Source: Palsa-506 sp963836355
GTDB lineage: Bacteria > Actinomycetota > Actinomycetes > Streptosporangiales > Streptosporangiaceae
Assembly: GCA_963836355.1 (NCBI GenBank)
Contig: CAWIJO010000004.1
Coordinates: 62,001-126,000 of the forward strand
Direction: 5' to 3'
DNA length: 64,000 nucleotides
The position numbers and the translations under genes were made by a program. Under the pieces are notes generated by a model, which was given only the letters and a program-made list of their open reading frames with translations, had not been told where the DNA came from and searched no databases. Shown here piece after piece: positions 50,468-59,424 of the stretch (positions are counted from its first letter, which is position 1; every line of letters starts with the position of its first letter).

Positions 50468-52756
50468 CTAGAGTATGTTGATCTCGCGCCCTTTCGCGAC
50501 AGCGTCCTGCCTGGCGGAAACGCCGAGTTTCCGGTAGATCGCCTGGGTGTGCGTCTTGATCGTATTCTGCGACAGGTAGAGCTGCAGACCGATCTCGCGT
50601 AGTGACAGGGTTCCCCGGAGCAGGCCCAGCACCGCTAGCTCCCGCTCGGTCAGCGGCTCGTCAAGCGACGCCGCCAGCGGTCGGCCAGCGAGCCGGAACT
50701 CGAGTCGGCCCAGCCGGGCCAGCTGAGCCTCAGCGCCGTCCGGCAATGCGGTGAGCGCCTGCCTGGCCTCACCGAGAAGCGCGGCGGCGCCCGTACGGTC
50801 ACCCAGCTCGGCCAGCACCGGCGCGAGCCTGAGCAGGATCTCGAGCGTGGCCCACGGGCTGATTCCAGGCGGCCGCCGGCGTGACCGGAGCGCGCGCTCG
50901 AGCTCGCTGCGCGCCTCCTGCAGCAGCCCTCTGCTCGCATATACGGCCCCGGCGGCCGCGTAGGCCAGGGAAGTCTGCGGCGCCTCGCTGAGACTGAGGT
51001 CACTCGCGATGTCACGAGCAGCGAGCGCATACTTCTGCGCCTGGCCGAGGTTCCGTTCCTCGACCGCGATCAAGGACAGGACGGCGGAGGACAGCATGCG
51101 CACCAGCGCGATGGAAGCCTCACCCTGCAGCGCCGTCTCACTCTGCGCGGCCGCGCCTTCGAAATCGCCGCAGAAGTAAAGGGCAAGCGCGAACGCGGCC
51201 CGCGCCAGCGCGGACCAGGGCGACTTCTGGTCGCTTTCCAGGGTCACCGCCATGGCCCCGGCCTCGCGCATCGGCCCGATGCCATCGAAGCCGAAGGTCG
51301 CCTGCAGCAGCGCCGCGGAGGACTGCGGCGAGCTGATGCCGTCCGGGAGCGGACCTTCGCGCTCACCTGCCTCGAGGACCGGGAGAAGGCGGCGGACGGA
51401 CGCCCGGTCGCCGGAGATCGCGGCGGCCCACGCCGCGCAATGCGCGGCAACGGGGTCCGCCGCGATCACGTCATCGCCGAGGGAACGCATCCAGCCGCGG
51501 ACGGTTGCCACCTGGCCGGAATAAACGTAGGAGTACCAGCGGCGGCCGATCAGGCCGATGGTTCCGGCCACGTCACCGGCGGCAAGCGCGTGACCTATCG
51601 CCTCGTGCGCCGACCCGGCCCGCCGGTGCCAGCCGCTCGCGCGCTCGTGCAGCGTGGCCACGATGTCAGGCTCGGCCCTGGCCAGCCTGCTGCGCAGCAC
51701 CTGGCCGAAGAGATGGTGATAGCGGAACCATTCCCGGTGCCCGTCGAGTGGCACGACGAAGAGGTTCTCCCGCTCTAGCACCTCGATGATCTCCGCCGCG
51801 TCAGCAGACCCGTTGACGGCGTCGCAGAGCGGCGCACAGAACCGGCCGAGTATGGAAGTCCGGGCGAGAAACTGCCGGATCCCGGCCGGCTGCCTGCTGA
51901 GTACCTCCTCGGCCAGGAAGTCGACGATGAACCTGTTGTCGCCGGTGAACTTCTGCACGAAGTCACCCGGCGCGGGGTGACCGCGAAGAGAGATCGCGGC
52001 GAGGTACACCCCGGTGGGCCATCCCTCGGTCCGTTCGGCGAGATCGGCCAGATCTGGCTCGCCGAGTTGGACGGCAGCGATGGCATGCACCAGCCCGGCC
52101 GTCTCTTCCGTGGTGAAGCGCAGCTGGTGTGCCCTGAACTCGGCCAGTTCGCCGGCCACCCGCATCCGGGCCAGTGGCAGTGGCGGGTCGGCCCGTGTGA
52201 TGAGCACCACCTGGGCCGCCGGCGGGAGATGCAGTAGCAGGAACGCGAGCTGTTCGTGGCAGCTGCGCTCCTTGATCACGTGGTAGTCGTCAAGCACGAG
52301 GATGACCGGCGACTGGAGCCCGGCCAGCCTGTTGAGCAGGATCGGCAGCACCTCTCCGGTGACATCCGGGGTGTGCACCCGAAGCGTCCGCAGGATGTCG
52401 TCGCCGCCGAATTGCGGGCAGGCCCGTTGCAGCGCGCAGACGACGTACCACCACAGCCGACCGGGGTCATCGTCGCCGCGGTCAAGCGAGAGCCAGGCGA
52501 ATGGCCGGGACTCGGCCGGGCTGGAACGCCACTGCGCTACCAGCGTGGTCTTGCCGAAGCCCGCCGGGGCGTCGACGAGGACGAGCCTGGCGGTGGCGTC
52601 CGCCAGGCTGCGCACCAGTTCAGGCCGCTGCACCCACTCTCCGCGCGGCCGCGGGGCATGCAGCTTGGACTCGATCGGCACGTCCAGGCCCACCCGCCGC
52701 GACGCTAAAACGGCTGCCGCCCGCCGATCACGTTCTGACCTCTCTTGTCCCCCCAT
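50468..52756 (-). CDS. LAL (MalT-like) LuxR family transcriptional regulator 2
   Basis: A 762-aa regulator with the same architecture as LAL 1 but diverged: P-loop DAPAGFGKTTLVAQW, Walker-B-like ILVLDDYHVIKERSCHEQL, and WLSLDRGDDDPGRLWWYVVCAL, then RFHHLFGQVLR-type TPR region (FRYHHLFGQVLRSRLARAEP). The C-terminal LuxR helix-turn-helix is LTERELAVLGLLRGTLSLRE then QNTIKTHTQAIYRKLGVSAR. The start is uncertain (ATG 52756, or GTG 52774), and neither has a strong ribosome site. Together with LAL 1 it could respond to a sugar or nucleotide ligand. Confidence 0.88.
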   Translation of the reverse strand: MGGQERSERDRRAAAVLASRRVGLDVPIESKLHAPRPRGEWVQRPELVRSLADATARLVLVDAPAGFGKTTLVAQWRSSPAESRPFAWLSLDRGDDDPGRLWWYVVCALQRACPQFGGDDILRTLRVHTPDVTGEVLPILLNRLAGLQSPVILVLDDYHVIKERSCHEQLAFLLLHLPPAAQVVLITRADPPLPLARMRVAGELAEFRAHQLRFTTEETAGLVHAIAAVQLGEPDLADLAERTEGWPTGVYLAAISLRGHPAPGDFVQKFTGDNRFIVDFLAEEVLSRQPAGIRQFLARTSILGRFCAPLCDAVNGSADAAEIIEVLERENLFVVPLDGHREWFRYHHLFGQVLRSRLARAEPDIVATLHERASGWHRRAGSAHEAIGHALAAGDVAGTIGLIGRRWYSYVYSGQVATVRGWMRSLGDDVIAADPVAAHCAAWAAAISGDRASVRRLLPVLEAGEREGPLPDGISSPQSSAALLQATFGFDGIGPMREAGAMAVTLESDQKSPWSALARAAFALALYFCGDFEGAAAQSETALQGEASIALVRMLSSAVLSLIAVEERNLGQAQKYALAARDIASDLSLSEAPQTSLAYAAAGAVYASRGLLQEARSELERALRSRRRPPGISPWATLEILLRLAPVLAELGDRTGAAALLGEARQALTALPDGAEAQLARLGRLEFRLAGRPLAASLDEPLTERELAVLGLLRGTLSLREIGLQLYLSQNTIKTHTQAIYRKLGVSARQDAVAKGREINIL

Positions 52757-52903
52757 GGGGACATCATCCCGCACGCGGCCGGATGACTACTAGGTAAGCT
52801 CGATCTCAAGCTCGCCAGCGATGGCGTGCAGGCGCGGCTGCCTGCGCGCCGCGATTCCCTGGCCGGGGGCGAACACTACCGCGGCGACAGTGACGGCGGC
52901 GTT

Positions 52904-52920
52904 TCACCCTTGCCGGGGGA
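52904..52920. promoter_or_regulatory. 17-bp inverted repeat, site 8
   Basis: TCACCC TTGCC GGGGGA, one mismatch (G for T), 53 bp upstream of the DUF6458-like gene. The 216-bp gap 52757-52972 contains no gene. Confidence 0.5.
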
Positions 52921-52972
52921 GGCGCTCTCACTGCTTTATCGCAAGCCTGGGCCGGAGGAGGTGGCAGGCACT

Positions 52973-53197
52973 GTGACAATCGGCGGCAGCATCGCGCTCA
53001 TCGTCATTGGCGCGATTCTGCGATTCGGCATCACCTGGAAACCCGCTAACGTAGACCTGCAGGTGATCGGCGTGATCTTGATGATCGCCGGCGTGGTGGT
53101 CCTGATCATCGCGATCGCACTCATGGCCACCCGGCGCCGCGGGCGCGAATCGGCCGAAGTCTACGAGGAGCGCCGCTACACCGAGCCGCCTGCCTGA
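52973..53197 (+). CDS. Small two-helix membrane protein, DUF6458-like
   Basis: A 74-aa protein from GTG 52973 with a strong AGGAGG region upstream. Two membrane helices, MTIGGSIALIVIGAILRFGI and LQVIGVILMIAGVVVLIIAI, are separated by a short loop WKPANVD, and the tail RRRGRESAEVYEERRYTE is charged. The N-terminal IGGSIxLIxxGAIL and QxxGxILMIxGVV pattern matches DUF6458 proteins of actinobacteria, whose role is unknown. It sits behind site 8. Confidence 0.75.
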   Translation: MTIGGSIALIVIGAILRFGITWKPANVDLQVIGVILMIAGVVVLIIAIALMATRRRGRESAEVYEERRYTEPPA

Positions 53198-53241
53198 CTG
53201 GCTAGCTGGCTGGCCGCATGGCCGTCCCGGCAGGCGCGGTA

Positions 53242-53258
53242 TCACCCGCTGTGGGTGG
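53242..53258. promoter_or_regulatory. 17-bp inverted repeat, site 9
   Basis: TCACCC GCTGT GGGTGG, last base departs from consensus, 69 bp upstream of the DUF1269 gene. Confidence 0.6.
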
Positions 53259-53327
53259 GGCATTAACGGTGCCTGGCTTGATGGAATTGACCGGACCGAG
53301 TCACCGGCGGATGAGAAAGAGGACACG

Positions 53328-53825
53328 ATGTCTGACCTGATAGCTATCGGATACCCGGACGAGGCCACCGCCGAGGCGGCGGCTGATGAGGCCCGGCGGC
53401 TGGCCCAGGACCTCATCATCGAGCCCGAGGCCATCGCTGTGATCGTCCGGGACAAAGACGGCGATTACCACGTGCATACCCGGCACCACCTGGTCGGCGG
53501 CGGGGCGACCTGGGGCATGTTCTGGGGCCTGCTGTTCGGCTTGCTGTTCTTCATCCCGGTCTTCGGCATGGCGATCGGCGCCGGGCTGGGCGCGCTGATG
53601 GGCAAGCTCACCAAGTCCGGCATCGACAAGCAGTTCCAGGACCAGGTCCGCGGCATGCTGACGCCGGGCAGCTCGGCGCTGTTCCTGATGGTGGACAAGG
53701 TCACCCCGGACAAGGCTGTCGAGGCGATGAGCAAGTACGGCGGCACCGTGCTGAAGACGTCGCTGTCCAAGGACGGCGAGAAGGAACTACAGGATGCCCT
53801 GCATGGCAGCGGGAGCGCGGCGTAA
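53328..53825 (+). CDS. DUF1269 family membrane-associated protein
   Basis: A 165-aa protein. MSDLIAIGYPDEATAEAAAD opens a ferredoxin-like domain, a glycine-rich hydrophobic hairpin (WGMFWGLLFGLLFFIPVFGM then AIGAGLGALMGKL) inserts in the membrane, and SSALFLMVDKVTPDKAVEAM then GGTVLKTSLS closes the fold. This is the typical DUF1269 pattern. The family is stress-linked but uncharacterised. GAAAGAGG precedes the ATG. The K+ channel gene follows after 57 bp, suggesting one operon behind site 9. Confidence 0.85.
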   Translation: MSDLIAIGYPDEATAEAAADEARRLAQDLIIEPEAIAVIVRDKDGDYHVHTRHHLVGGGATWGMFWGLLFGLLFFIPVFGMAIGAGLGALMGKLTKSGIDKQFQDQVRGMLTPGSSALFLMVDKVTPDKAVEAMSKYGGTVLKTSLSKDGEKELQDALHGSGSAA

Positions 53826-53882
53826 CGCGCTTAGCCACCAACAGGCCTGCCGTCCCGCCGGAGCCTGACCAGACGGAGGGCC

Positions 53883-54776
53883 ATGACGCAGGCGTCGCCT
53901 GCCCAGCGGGCAGTCACGCGCCGCAGCAGTGCCGATCCGTCACAGCCCAGTGGCCGGTTCGGCCTGCTGCTGCTCGTCTTGGTCGCGACCTACCTGCTCG
54001 GCGCGTTCACCCGCAACAAGCTGATCGACAACATTCAGGTCGCATTCTTCCTGGCCGTATTGCTGCTGTCGGTTCGCACGGCGGATGCGAGCCGCCGAAC
54101 CGCGCTGGCTGGCGGAGCTATCGCGCTGCTCGGCTCCGCCGCTGCCATCGCGGCCGCATGGACTCACACCGACGCCGGCGAAGGCGCGGCGGATCTATGG
54201 AAGGGACTGATGCTGCTGCTGACCGCGGCGCTCATCGTGCGCCGCGTGCTGGCCAAGCCCACCGTGACCCTGCAGAGCATTTTCGGAGCCATCAGCGCCT
54301 ACCTGGTCATCGGCCTGATGTTCGCCGCCTTCTACGCGGCGATCTGGCGGCTGGGCGGGAGTTCCTTCTTCATCGGCCAGCAGACCGCCCAGCATCAGAC
54401 CAATACACAGACCATCCAGTACTTCAGCTTCACCACGCTTACCACTCTCGGCTACGGGGATTTCACCGCCGCCAGCAATGGCGGCCGGGCAACTGCCGTC
54501 ATGGAGGCGCTGATCGGCCAGGTGTTCCTGGCCACCCTGGTTGCCCGCCTGGTCGCCGCCTTCCGCAGCCCAGCGGAGCAGGCCCGGCTAGCCGTCGGCA
54601 CCCGGCGCCGGGCGCCACGGGCTGCCCGGCGGGGCCCGCAGCTGCCGTACCGCCGGAAGCCGGCGGCGAATGTCAGCAGGCCATCGCCCAAGGTCCGGTC
54701 GGCTCCGCCGGGACCGTCGGCGCAGCCCGCCCGGCCCGCGAGCGCGGACGACCGGGCGCCAGGCCCGGGCCAATGA
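53883..54776 (+). CDS. Potassium channel family protein (two-pore-helix voltage-independent type)
   Basis: A 297-aa membrane protein. Four hydrophobic segments occur in residues 20-125, then a helix LQSIFGAISAYLVIGLMFAA, a pore helix FSFTTLTTLGYGDFTAAS with selectivity filter TLGYGD, and a final helix AVMEALIGQVFLATLVARLV. The C-terminal 70 residues are Arg/Pro-rich with no RCK domain, so gating must differ from Kch/MthK. K+ flux would set membrane potential or osmotic balance. GGAGG precedes the ATG. Confidence 0.88.
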   Translation: MTQASPAQRAVTRRSSADPSQPSGRFGLLLLVLVATYLLGAFTRNKLIDNIQVAFFLAVLLLSVRTADASRRTALAGGAIALLGSAAAIAAAWTHTDAGEGAADLWKGLMLLLTAALIVRRVLAKPTVTLQSIFGAISAYLVIGLMFAAFYAAIWRLGGSSFFIGQQTAQHQTNTQTIQYFSFTTLTTLGYGDFTAASNGGRATAVMEALIGQVFLATLVARLVAAFRSPAEQARLAVGTRRRAPRAARRGPQLPYRRKPAANVSRPSPKVRSAPPGPSAQPARPASADDRAPGPGQ

Positions 54777-54793
54777 CCATCCAGCGCGGGTGA
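54777..54793. promoter_or_regulatory. 17-bp inverted repeat, site 10
   Basis: CCATCC AGCGC GGGTGA, one arm mismatch, overlapping the end of the K+ channel gene region and 127 bp upstream of the 60-aa membrane protein. Confidence 0.45.
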
Positions 54794-54920
54794 TGCGGGT
54801 ACCGCTGCTGCGGTCGCATACTGCAAGCCGGACGGCATCCGCGGTCCGTGAGATTCAGCTAGGCGGGCTGCCCCGGACTCGGACTTCGGGCGGCCGCGAT
54901 CCGGACGGAAGTGGGCGCTC

Positions 54921-55103
54921 ATGTCAGGCTGGTTCGTTGGGATCGGGCTCGGGGTCTTGTACCTGGTCCTGCTGTTCACGGTGGCCATCATGACCTTTCG
55001 CAAGGGTCACTGGATCCTTGGCCTGATCGGTTTCATCTTCCCGGTGCTTTGGCTCATCGGCGCGATAATGCCCGCTACGCGCAGCTCATCGCACCGGCGG
55101 TGA
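54921..55103 (+). CDS. Small two-helix membrane protein
   Basis: A 60-aa protein, nearly all membrane: WFVGIGLGVLYLVLLFTVAI and HWILGLIGFIFPVLWLIGAI around a basic turn TFRKG. It ends PATRSSSHRR. No named family recognised, although such short hairpin proteins are common beside channels in actinobacteria. Its last 18 nt overlap the end of the convergent ClC gene. Site 10 lies upstream. Confidence 0.65.
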   Translation: MSGWFVGIGLGVLYLVLLFTVAIMTFRKGHWILGLIGFIFPVLWLIGAIMPATRSSSHRR

Positions 55104-56459
55104 CCCCCGGCCCGGTCCGGAGTGCGGCTGGGCAGGAACCGGAGGCTGCCCGGTAGCAGGCGGCGGGTCCGGGGCCGGCCTCGGCGCGAACCTGGCCGAT
55201 ACCACGTAGGCCACCACAACTGCCACGATCACCAGCGGCATGACGGCCAGGCCATCTGACGCCAGCAGTAGCGAGGCCAGCAAGACTGACGTCAGCGGCA
55301 GCCTGAGCATCACGACCGACATGGCCCCGATGCCCATGGCGACGCCGTCGACAAGCGGCAGCCCCGGCAGATGTGACAGCGCGACGCCGCCCGCCGCCCC
55401 GAGGAACAGGGCCGGGAAGGTCGGACCGCCGCGGAAACTGCTCAGCGACACGCCATAGGCAATACCTTTGCAGGCCAGCAGCAGCAGCAGCGCTCCGACG
55501 GAGTAACTGGCGCTGTGCGCGATGAACGGGCCGAGCGCGGACTGTCCGGAGAACAGTACCTCGGAGGAGCCCTTCCCGGTGGCTGCGGCGAACGCGATCG
55601 CCAGGCCCGCGACGGCGAGGCCCACCAGCGGGGTGATCAGGACTATCCGCCGCTCGACGTGAGGCCGGAGAAAAAGGCCAAGCCATCGGATTCCGCTGCC
55701 GACCGGGACAGCCAGTACCCCGATCGCCAGCGCCCACAGGAACTCGGCGGCCGTGGGCGACCCGACATGCGGAAGGCCGGGAATCGCTAGCGAAAATGTG
55801 CCGAGCCCTGTCCAGGCGTCAAGACCGATGAACATGAGCGAACCGACGCCGGCCGCCAGCAGGCCGGGTATCAGCACAATCTCCATCATGGAGCCGCCCA
55901 GCCCGGTTGCCTCCATCAGCAGGAAAGCTCCGGTCAGCGGCGAGCCGAGCAGTGTGCTGATGGCTGCGAAACTACCCGCCGCGGCTACCACAGTCTGAGT
56001 TCTCGCCGGAGCGCCCCGCTTGACGAGCCGGACTGCAATCACGCCAAGGCCGCCGCCTAGGGCGATCAGAGGTGCCTCAGGTCCGAGCACCACGCCGAGG
56101 ACCAAAGTCGCAAATGCCGCAAGGACAATGCCCGGAAGCTCTATCGGGGAGGCCGGGCCCTCGCCCACCTTGAACCCGTCGGCTGGCGAATGGCCGCCTT
56201 TGCCGGGCAGGTAGCGGATGATGAGGGCGACCAGAACCCCGGCCAGCAGCAGCGGCGGAATGGGCCACCACAGCGGCTCTCCGGGCAAGCCCAGGTCCTT
56301 GGGCAGGTCGGTGAAGATCCATCCTTGCAGCTTGCTGACCAGGGCGAGAAAAAAATAGGCAGCCGCCGACACGGGCACGCCGATAATCGCGGCGAGCACC
56401 AGCAGCGCCAGGTAACTCCGGGACCGCAGCAGCGCGATGGGATCGGACGGCATTGCCAC
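55086..56459 (-). CDS. ClC family chloride channel/antiporter
   Basis: A 457-aa membrane protein with about ten or more helices. It shows VLGVVLGPEAPLIALGGGLG (the gating-glutamate motif, here GPEAP rather than GREGP), GSPLTGAFLLMEATGLGGSM and FRGGPTFPALFLGAAGGVAL. The first selectivity motif GSGIP is not obvious, so ion preference is uncertain. GTG start after GGGAGG. Site 11 lies 63 bp upstream. Anion movement would balance the K+ channel and antiporter in the same island. Confidence 0.88.
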   Translation of the reverse strand: MAMPSDPIALLRSRSYLALLVLAAIIGVPVSAAAYFFLALVSKLQGWIFTDLPKDLGLPGEPLWWPIPPLLLAGVLVALIIRYLPGKGGHSPADGFKVGEGPASPIELPGIVLAAFATLVLGVVLGPEAPLIALGGGLGVIAVRLVKRGAPARTQTVVAAAGSFAAISTLLGSPLTGAFLLMEATGLGGSMMEIVLIPGLLAAGVGSLMFIGLDAWTGLGTFSLAIPGLPHVGSPTAAEFLWALAIGVLAVPVGSGIRWLGLFLRPHVERRIVLITPLVGLAVAGLAIAFAAATGKGSSEVLFSGQSALGPFIAHSASYSVGALLLLLACKGIAYGVSLSSFRGGPTFPALFLGAAGGVALSHLPGLPLVDGVAMGIGAMSVVMLRLPLTSVLLASLLLASDGLAVMPLVIVAVVVAYVVSARFAPRPAPDPPPATGQPPVPAQPHSGPGRGSPPVR

Positions 56460-56522
56460 TTCAGTCCTCCCATTCCGAGCGAGCCCGCCGACTAATGGTG
56501 CTGCTGCTATAGCTGCGGTACC

Positions 56523-56539
56523 TCACCTGAGCGGGGTGA
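56523..56539. promoter_or_regulatory. 17-bp inverted repeat, site 11
   Basis: TCACCT GAGCG GGGTGA, one arm mismatch, 63 bp upstream of the ClC GTG on the reverse strand. An ATTAGT (reverse strand, 56496-56491) could be a -10 about 26 bp downstream. Confidence 0.65.
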
Positions 56540-56551
56540 TTGACCGCGGCA

Positions 56552-57247
56552 TCAGCCGCCAAGGATGTTTACCGCGCGGGACACCACCAGCACCGCGACC
56601 ACCAGCGAAATTGCCTCTTCGCCCATCATCATGAGCTTCGCCCAGGGCCTGATCGCAGAGACGTCCGTCGGACTGAAAGCCGTCGCGGTGGTGAATGACA
56701 GGTGCAGGTAGTCAATGAACTTCGGATACCAGTCAGCCGCCACGTACTGGGGGTTGGTCATCTCGGGGAAGACGAAGGCGGGCTGGGTGCCCGCTCTGCG
56801 CGCGCGGGCCGCCGCGCCGCCGCGGTCGAGATCCCAGTACCACAGGCCGAAGGCGATCACGTTGGCAAGCCAGATCGCGCCGCCGCTGGCCAGCAGGATG
56901 TTGGCATTGGAGCTGAACTTGGCCCCGCCGATGATGCCGGCCACCAGGCGCACCGCCGCGGCGGCATTCACGGCGGAGATGAGTCCGATCAGCGTCCCCG
57001 TTAGTACCCGCAGCCAGGTGGAGTCGCGGTCGATGCGCCCGGGATCGCCGATGATCATTACTGCCAGCAGTACCAGGATGACCACGATGAACGCCCATCG
57101 GGCGTCTCCGGTCCTGAGTTCAGGCGGCAGGGCAGCGCGCAGGCCACCGGCCGCCAGCACGGCCAGCGCCATCGGCCAGCGGTGCTCGCCGGCCCTTGGC
57201 CGGGGCGGGTCAGGGCTGGCCAGCGCCGGCCGACCGGGTACTTTCAT
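56552..57247 (-). CDS. DUF1345 family membrane protein
   Basis: A 231-aa integral membrane protein with about six helices (MALAVLAAGGLRAALP, WAFIVVILVLLAVMIIGDPG, IWLANVIAFGLWYWDLDRGG). The segment YPKFIDYLHLSFTTATAFSP then TDVSAIRPWAKLMMMGEEAI resembles a two-helix ion-channel pore region and is characteristic of DUF1345. Function unknown; ion conduction has been suggested for the fold. It begins 3 nt after the stop of the GAP-family gene, so both are translationally linked. Confidence 0.82.
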   Translation of the reverse strand: MKVPGRPALASPDPPRPRAGEHRWPMALAVLAAGGLRAALPPELRTGDARWAFIVVILVLLAVMIIGDPGRIDRDSTWLRVLTGTLIGLISAVNAAAAVRLVAGIIGGAKFSSNANILLASGGAIWLANVIAFGLWYWDLDRGGAAARARRAGTQPAFVFPEMTNPQYVAADWYPKFIDYLHLSFTTATAFSPTDVSAIRPWAKLMMMGEEAISLVVAVLVVSRAVNILGG

Positions 57248-57250
57248 TGG

Positions 57251-57895
57251 TCAGCCGACCAGCAGGTAGATGCTCTTGCCCGCGAGCCAGAAGCCGAGCA
57301 GCAGGGACAGCACGATGATCACCTGGTCCCGGTGGGTATCCAGCCATTTCCGCAGCAGCTCGAGCCGGGCTCCGGCGGCGGCGGGCGCGAGGGCCGCATA
57401 CAGCTCCAGGTACAGGAAGCTGGCGGTGGCCAGCAGCACGAACAGCATGAGGACCAGGTAGTCCGCGGCGCCGGAGAGTTTCGCCTGGGTGACCGTCGCG
57501 GCGCCGGCCGCTACCAGCGCCCATGGCTGCAGGAACGCGGCCAGCCCGGCCGCCGCCCACAGCGAAAGCCGGTCCAGCCTCGCCAGCCAGGTCGGCGGCT
57601 TGCGCGGCCGGCCCATCCGGCGCCACTGCCGCACCGCAAACAGGATCAGCACGATGCCCAGGGCCAGCTTGACGGCCAGCGCAGCGGTCGACGGGACGGT
57701 GCTGGGCTTGGGCGGATTGCCGCCGGTCACCAGCACGACGGCGGCGATCACCACGATCAGGCACGCCAGCCAGCCCAGAATGAACGCGAGGCCCTTCCTG
57801 GTGCCCTGCTCGGCACTCAGGATCAGGATGAACGCCGTCACCGGAAAGGGCTCCAGGGTGATTGCGAGCCCGATGAGCAGCAGGTCGAGTACCAC
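57251..57895 (-). CDS. GAP family (LysE-like) small-molecule/lipid exporter-type protein
   Basis: A 214-aa six-helix protein: LLLIGLAITLEPFPVTAFIL, then GLAFILGWLACLIVVIAAVV, ALGIVLILFAVRQWRRMGRP, and the end VIIVLSLLLGFWLAGKSIYL. The EPFP turn and RQWRRMGRP loop are typical of the GAP/Sap group linked to glycolipid addressing in mycobacteria. Substrate unknown. GTG start. It lies between DUF2252 and DUF1345 on the same strand. A deleted relative is present at 27638-27989. Confidence 0.82.
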   Translation of the reverse strand: MVLDLLLIGLAITLEPFPVTAFILILSAEQGTRKGLAFILGWLACLIVVIAAVVLVTGGNPPKPSTVPSTAALAVKLALGIVLILFAVRQWRRMGRPRKPPTWLARLDRLSLWAAAGLAAFLQPWALVAAGAATVTQAKLSGAADYLVLMLFVLLATASFLYLELYAALAPAAAGARLELLRKWLDTHRDQVIIVLSLLLGFWLAGKSIYLLVG

Positions 57896-57963
57896 TCCTG
57901 CTCACTCTCGCTACCGGCGCCGCGGGCGGCGGCGCAGCTCGCCGTGCGCGGCCAGCCGGGAAC

Positions 57964-59424
57964 TCAAAGCCCGCGCTCGGCGGTTATCCGTCCCGACGCG
58001 ACCGCGTCGACGAGTGAGGCGTAGTCGCGCTCGTTCTGGTCCGCGTACGCGGTGGCGAATTCAGCGACCGCCCGGTCGAACACGTCCGAGCCTCCGAGGT
58101 AGGCGGCGATGGCGATCCGGTCCCCGGAGCGGGCATGTGCCCGGGCCAGCGTCCATCCGCAGAGTGCCCCGTACATTCGCAGGCCGGCCGGCAGCATCGT
58201 CTCGATGGCGACGGAGTATTTCCAGTCCCGCAGCTGGCGGACGTAGAAGTCGCGCCGCCGCCCGTCCAGGCCTGCCTCGATCCGCTGCCAGCCCAGGAAG
58301 ATGTCACTGGTCGCCTGCATCAGGCGCTGGCCAGCCACTACCCGCTGGCCCTGGTTGGCATACTTGCTGGCCCCGACGAACCGGCTGAGCACCGACGCTT
58401 CGGCCTCCTTTACCTGCAGGAACAGCGGATCGGAGTCGTCGCGGCCGAGCATCAGCACGATCCAGCACCGGGTGCCCACGCTGCCGACGCCGACGACCTT
58501 GCGGGCCATATCGACGAACTCGAACTGCTCAAGCAGGTACCGGCGGTCGGTCTCCAGCGTGCGCTGGTATTTGGCGATCAGGCCGGTCAGCTCGGTGATG
58601 TAGGCCGACCGGTCGGCCCGCTTGGGTATCAGCTCATCGATCGGCACGAGCAGCGGCGGATCCGAGATGATCCGCGGCCTGCCGTCGACGATGTGGGTCA
58701 GCTTGGCCACTTCCTGCATGCTGTCCCTGGTCCGCGCCTTGGCCAGGCCCTTGTCCACCGCCTTGCGCTGCCGCGCCGCCAGCTGGGACTCGAACTGGGA
58801 CCGCATCTGCTCCATGTCGGCATGGGCGTACCAGACTTGCAGGTTGGTCATCCCGGCAAAATTGCGCATTGCCTGCCGGTAGCTGGCGACCGTGGCGGTG
58901 ATGATGGCGCGGCGGTCCTTGCCGGCGAACCCGTTGTCGCGCGCCGCCACTTCCACGCTGGCGGCCAGCCGCTTGACGTCCCATTCCCATGGCCCGGGCA
59001 GCGTCTCGTCGAAGTCGTTGACATCGAAGACCAGCCGGCGCTCGGCTGAGCCGAAGATGCCGAAGTTCGACAGGTGCGCATCGCCGCATGCCTGCACCGC
59101 CAGCCCGGACACCGGTGTGCTGGCCAGGTCGCTGGCCATCGGCAGGGCCGCGCCGCGGTAGAAGGTGAACGGGGACACCATCATCCGGCCCCAGCGGATC
59201 GGTATCAACTCCGGCACCCGCGATTCCGCCTGCTTAGCCAGCAGGTCGATCGGGTCGGGCCGGTCCGGCGGCGGATCGAATACCGCATGACTGCCCCGTG
59301 GTACCTCCGCCCGCGCAGCCTTGCCCCGCTCAGCGCGCTCAGCCGGGGTAAGCCGTCCCAGCGCCGTATCGAGCTGATACCGCGGCAAATGCCGCGGCGG
59401 AGCCTCGGCCATCAGTTGGGCCAT
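57964..59424 (-). CDS. DUF2252 family protein
   Basis: A 486-aa cytoplasmic protein typical of DUF2252: VPRGSHAVFDPPPDRPDPID, PIRWGRMMVSPFTFYRGAAL, VQACGDAHLSNFGIFGSAER, VFDVNDFDETLPGPWEWDVK RLAAS and, late, FYVRQLRDWKYSV. The GDAHLxNFG and DVNDFD pattern recalls aminoglycoside-phosphotransferase-like kinases (HxDxxxxN, DxD), so a phosphotransfer role is plausible but unproven. GAGAGGAG precedes the ATG. Site 12 lies 140 bp upstream. Confidence 0.87.
   Translation of the reverse strand: MAQLMAEAPPRHLPRYQLDTALGRLTPAERAERGKAARAEVPRGSHAVFDPPPDRPDPIDLLAKQAESRVPELIPIRWGRMMVSPFTFYRGAALPMASDLASTPVSGLAVQACGDAHLSNFGIFGSAERRLVFDVNDFDETLPGPWEWDVKRLAASVEVAARDNGFAGKDRRAIITATVASYRQAMRNFAGMTNLQVWYAHADMEQMRSQFESQLAARQRKAVDKGLAKARTRDSMQEVAKLTHIVDGRPRIISDPPLLVPIDELIPKRADRSAYITELTGLIAKYQRTLETDRRYLLEQFEFVDMARKVVGVGSVGTRCWIVLMLGRDDSDPLFLQVKEAEASVLSRFVGASKYANQGQRVVAGQRLMQATSDIFLGWQRIEAGLDGRRRDFYVRQLRDWKYSVAIETMLPAGLRMYGALCGWTLARAHARSGDRIAIAAYLGGSDVFDRAVAEFATAYADQNERDYASLVDAVASGRITAERGL

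Noticed and set aside
51963..51980. TCACCC-N6-GGGTGA inside LAL regulator 2
   Set aside because: The spacer is 6 instead of 5 and it lies in well-conserved coding sequence; likely chance in high-GC DNA.
52757..52774. GGGAT...GTCCC as a second DosR-like box before LAL 2
   Set aside because: Arm spacing is 3 rather than 4 and it overlaps the likely start region.
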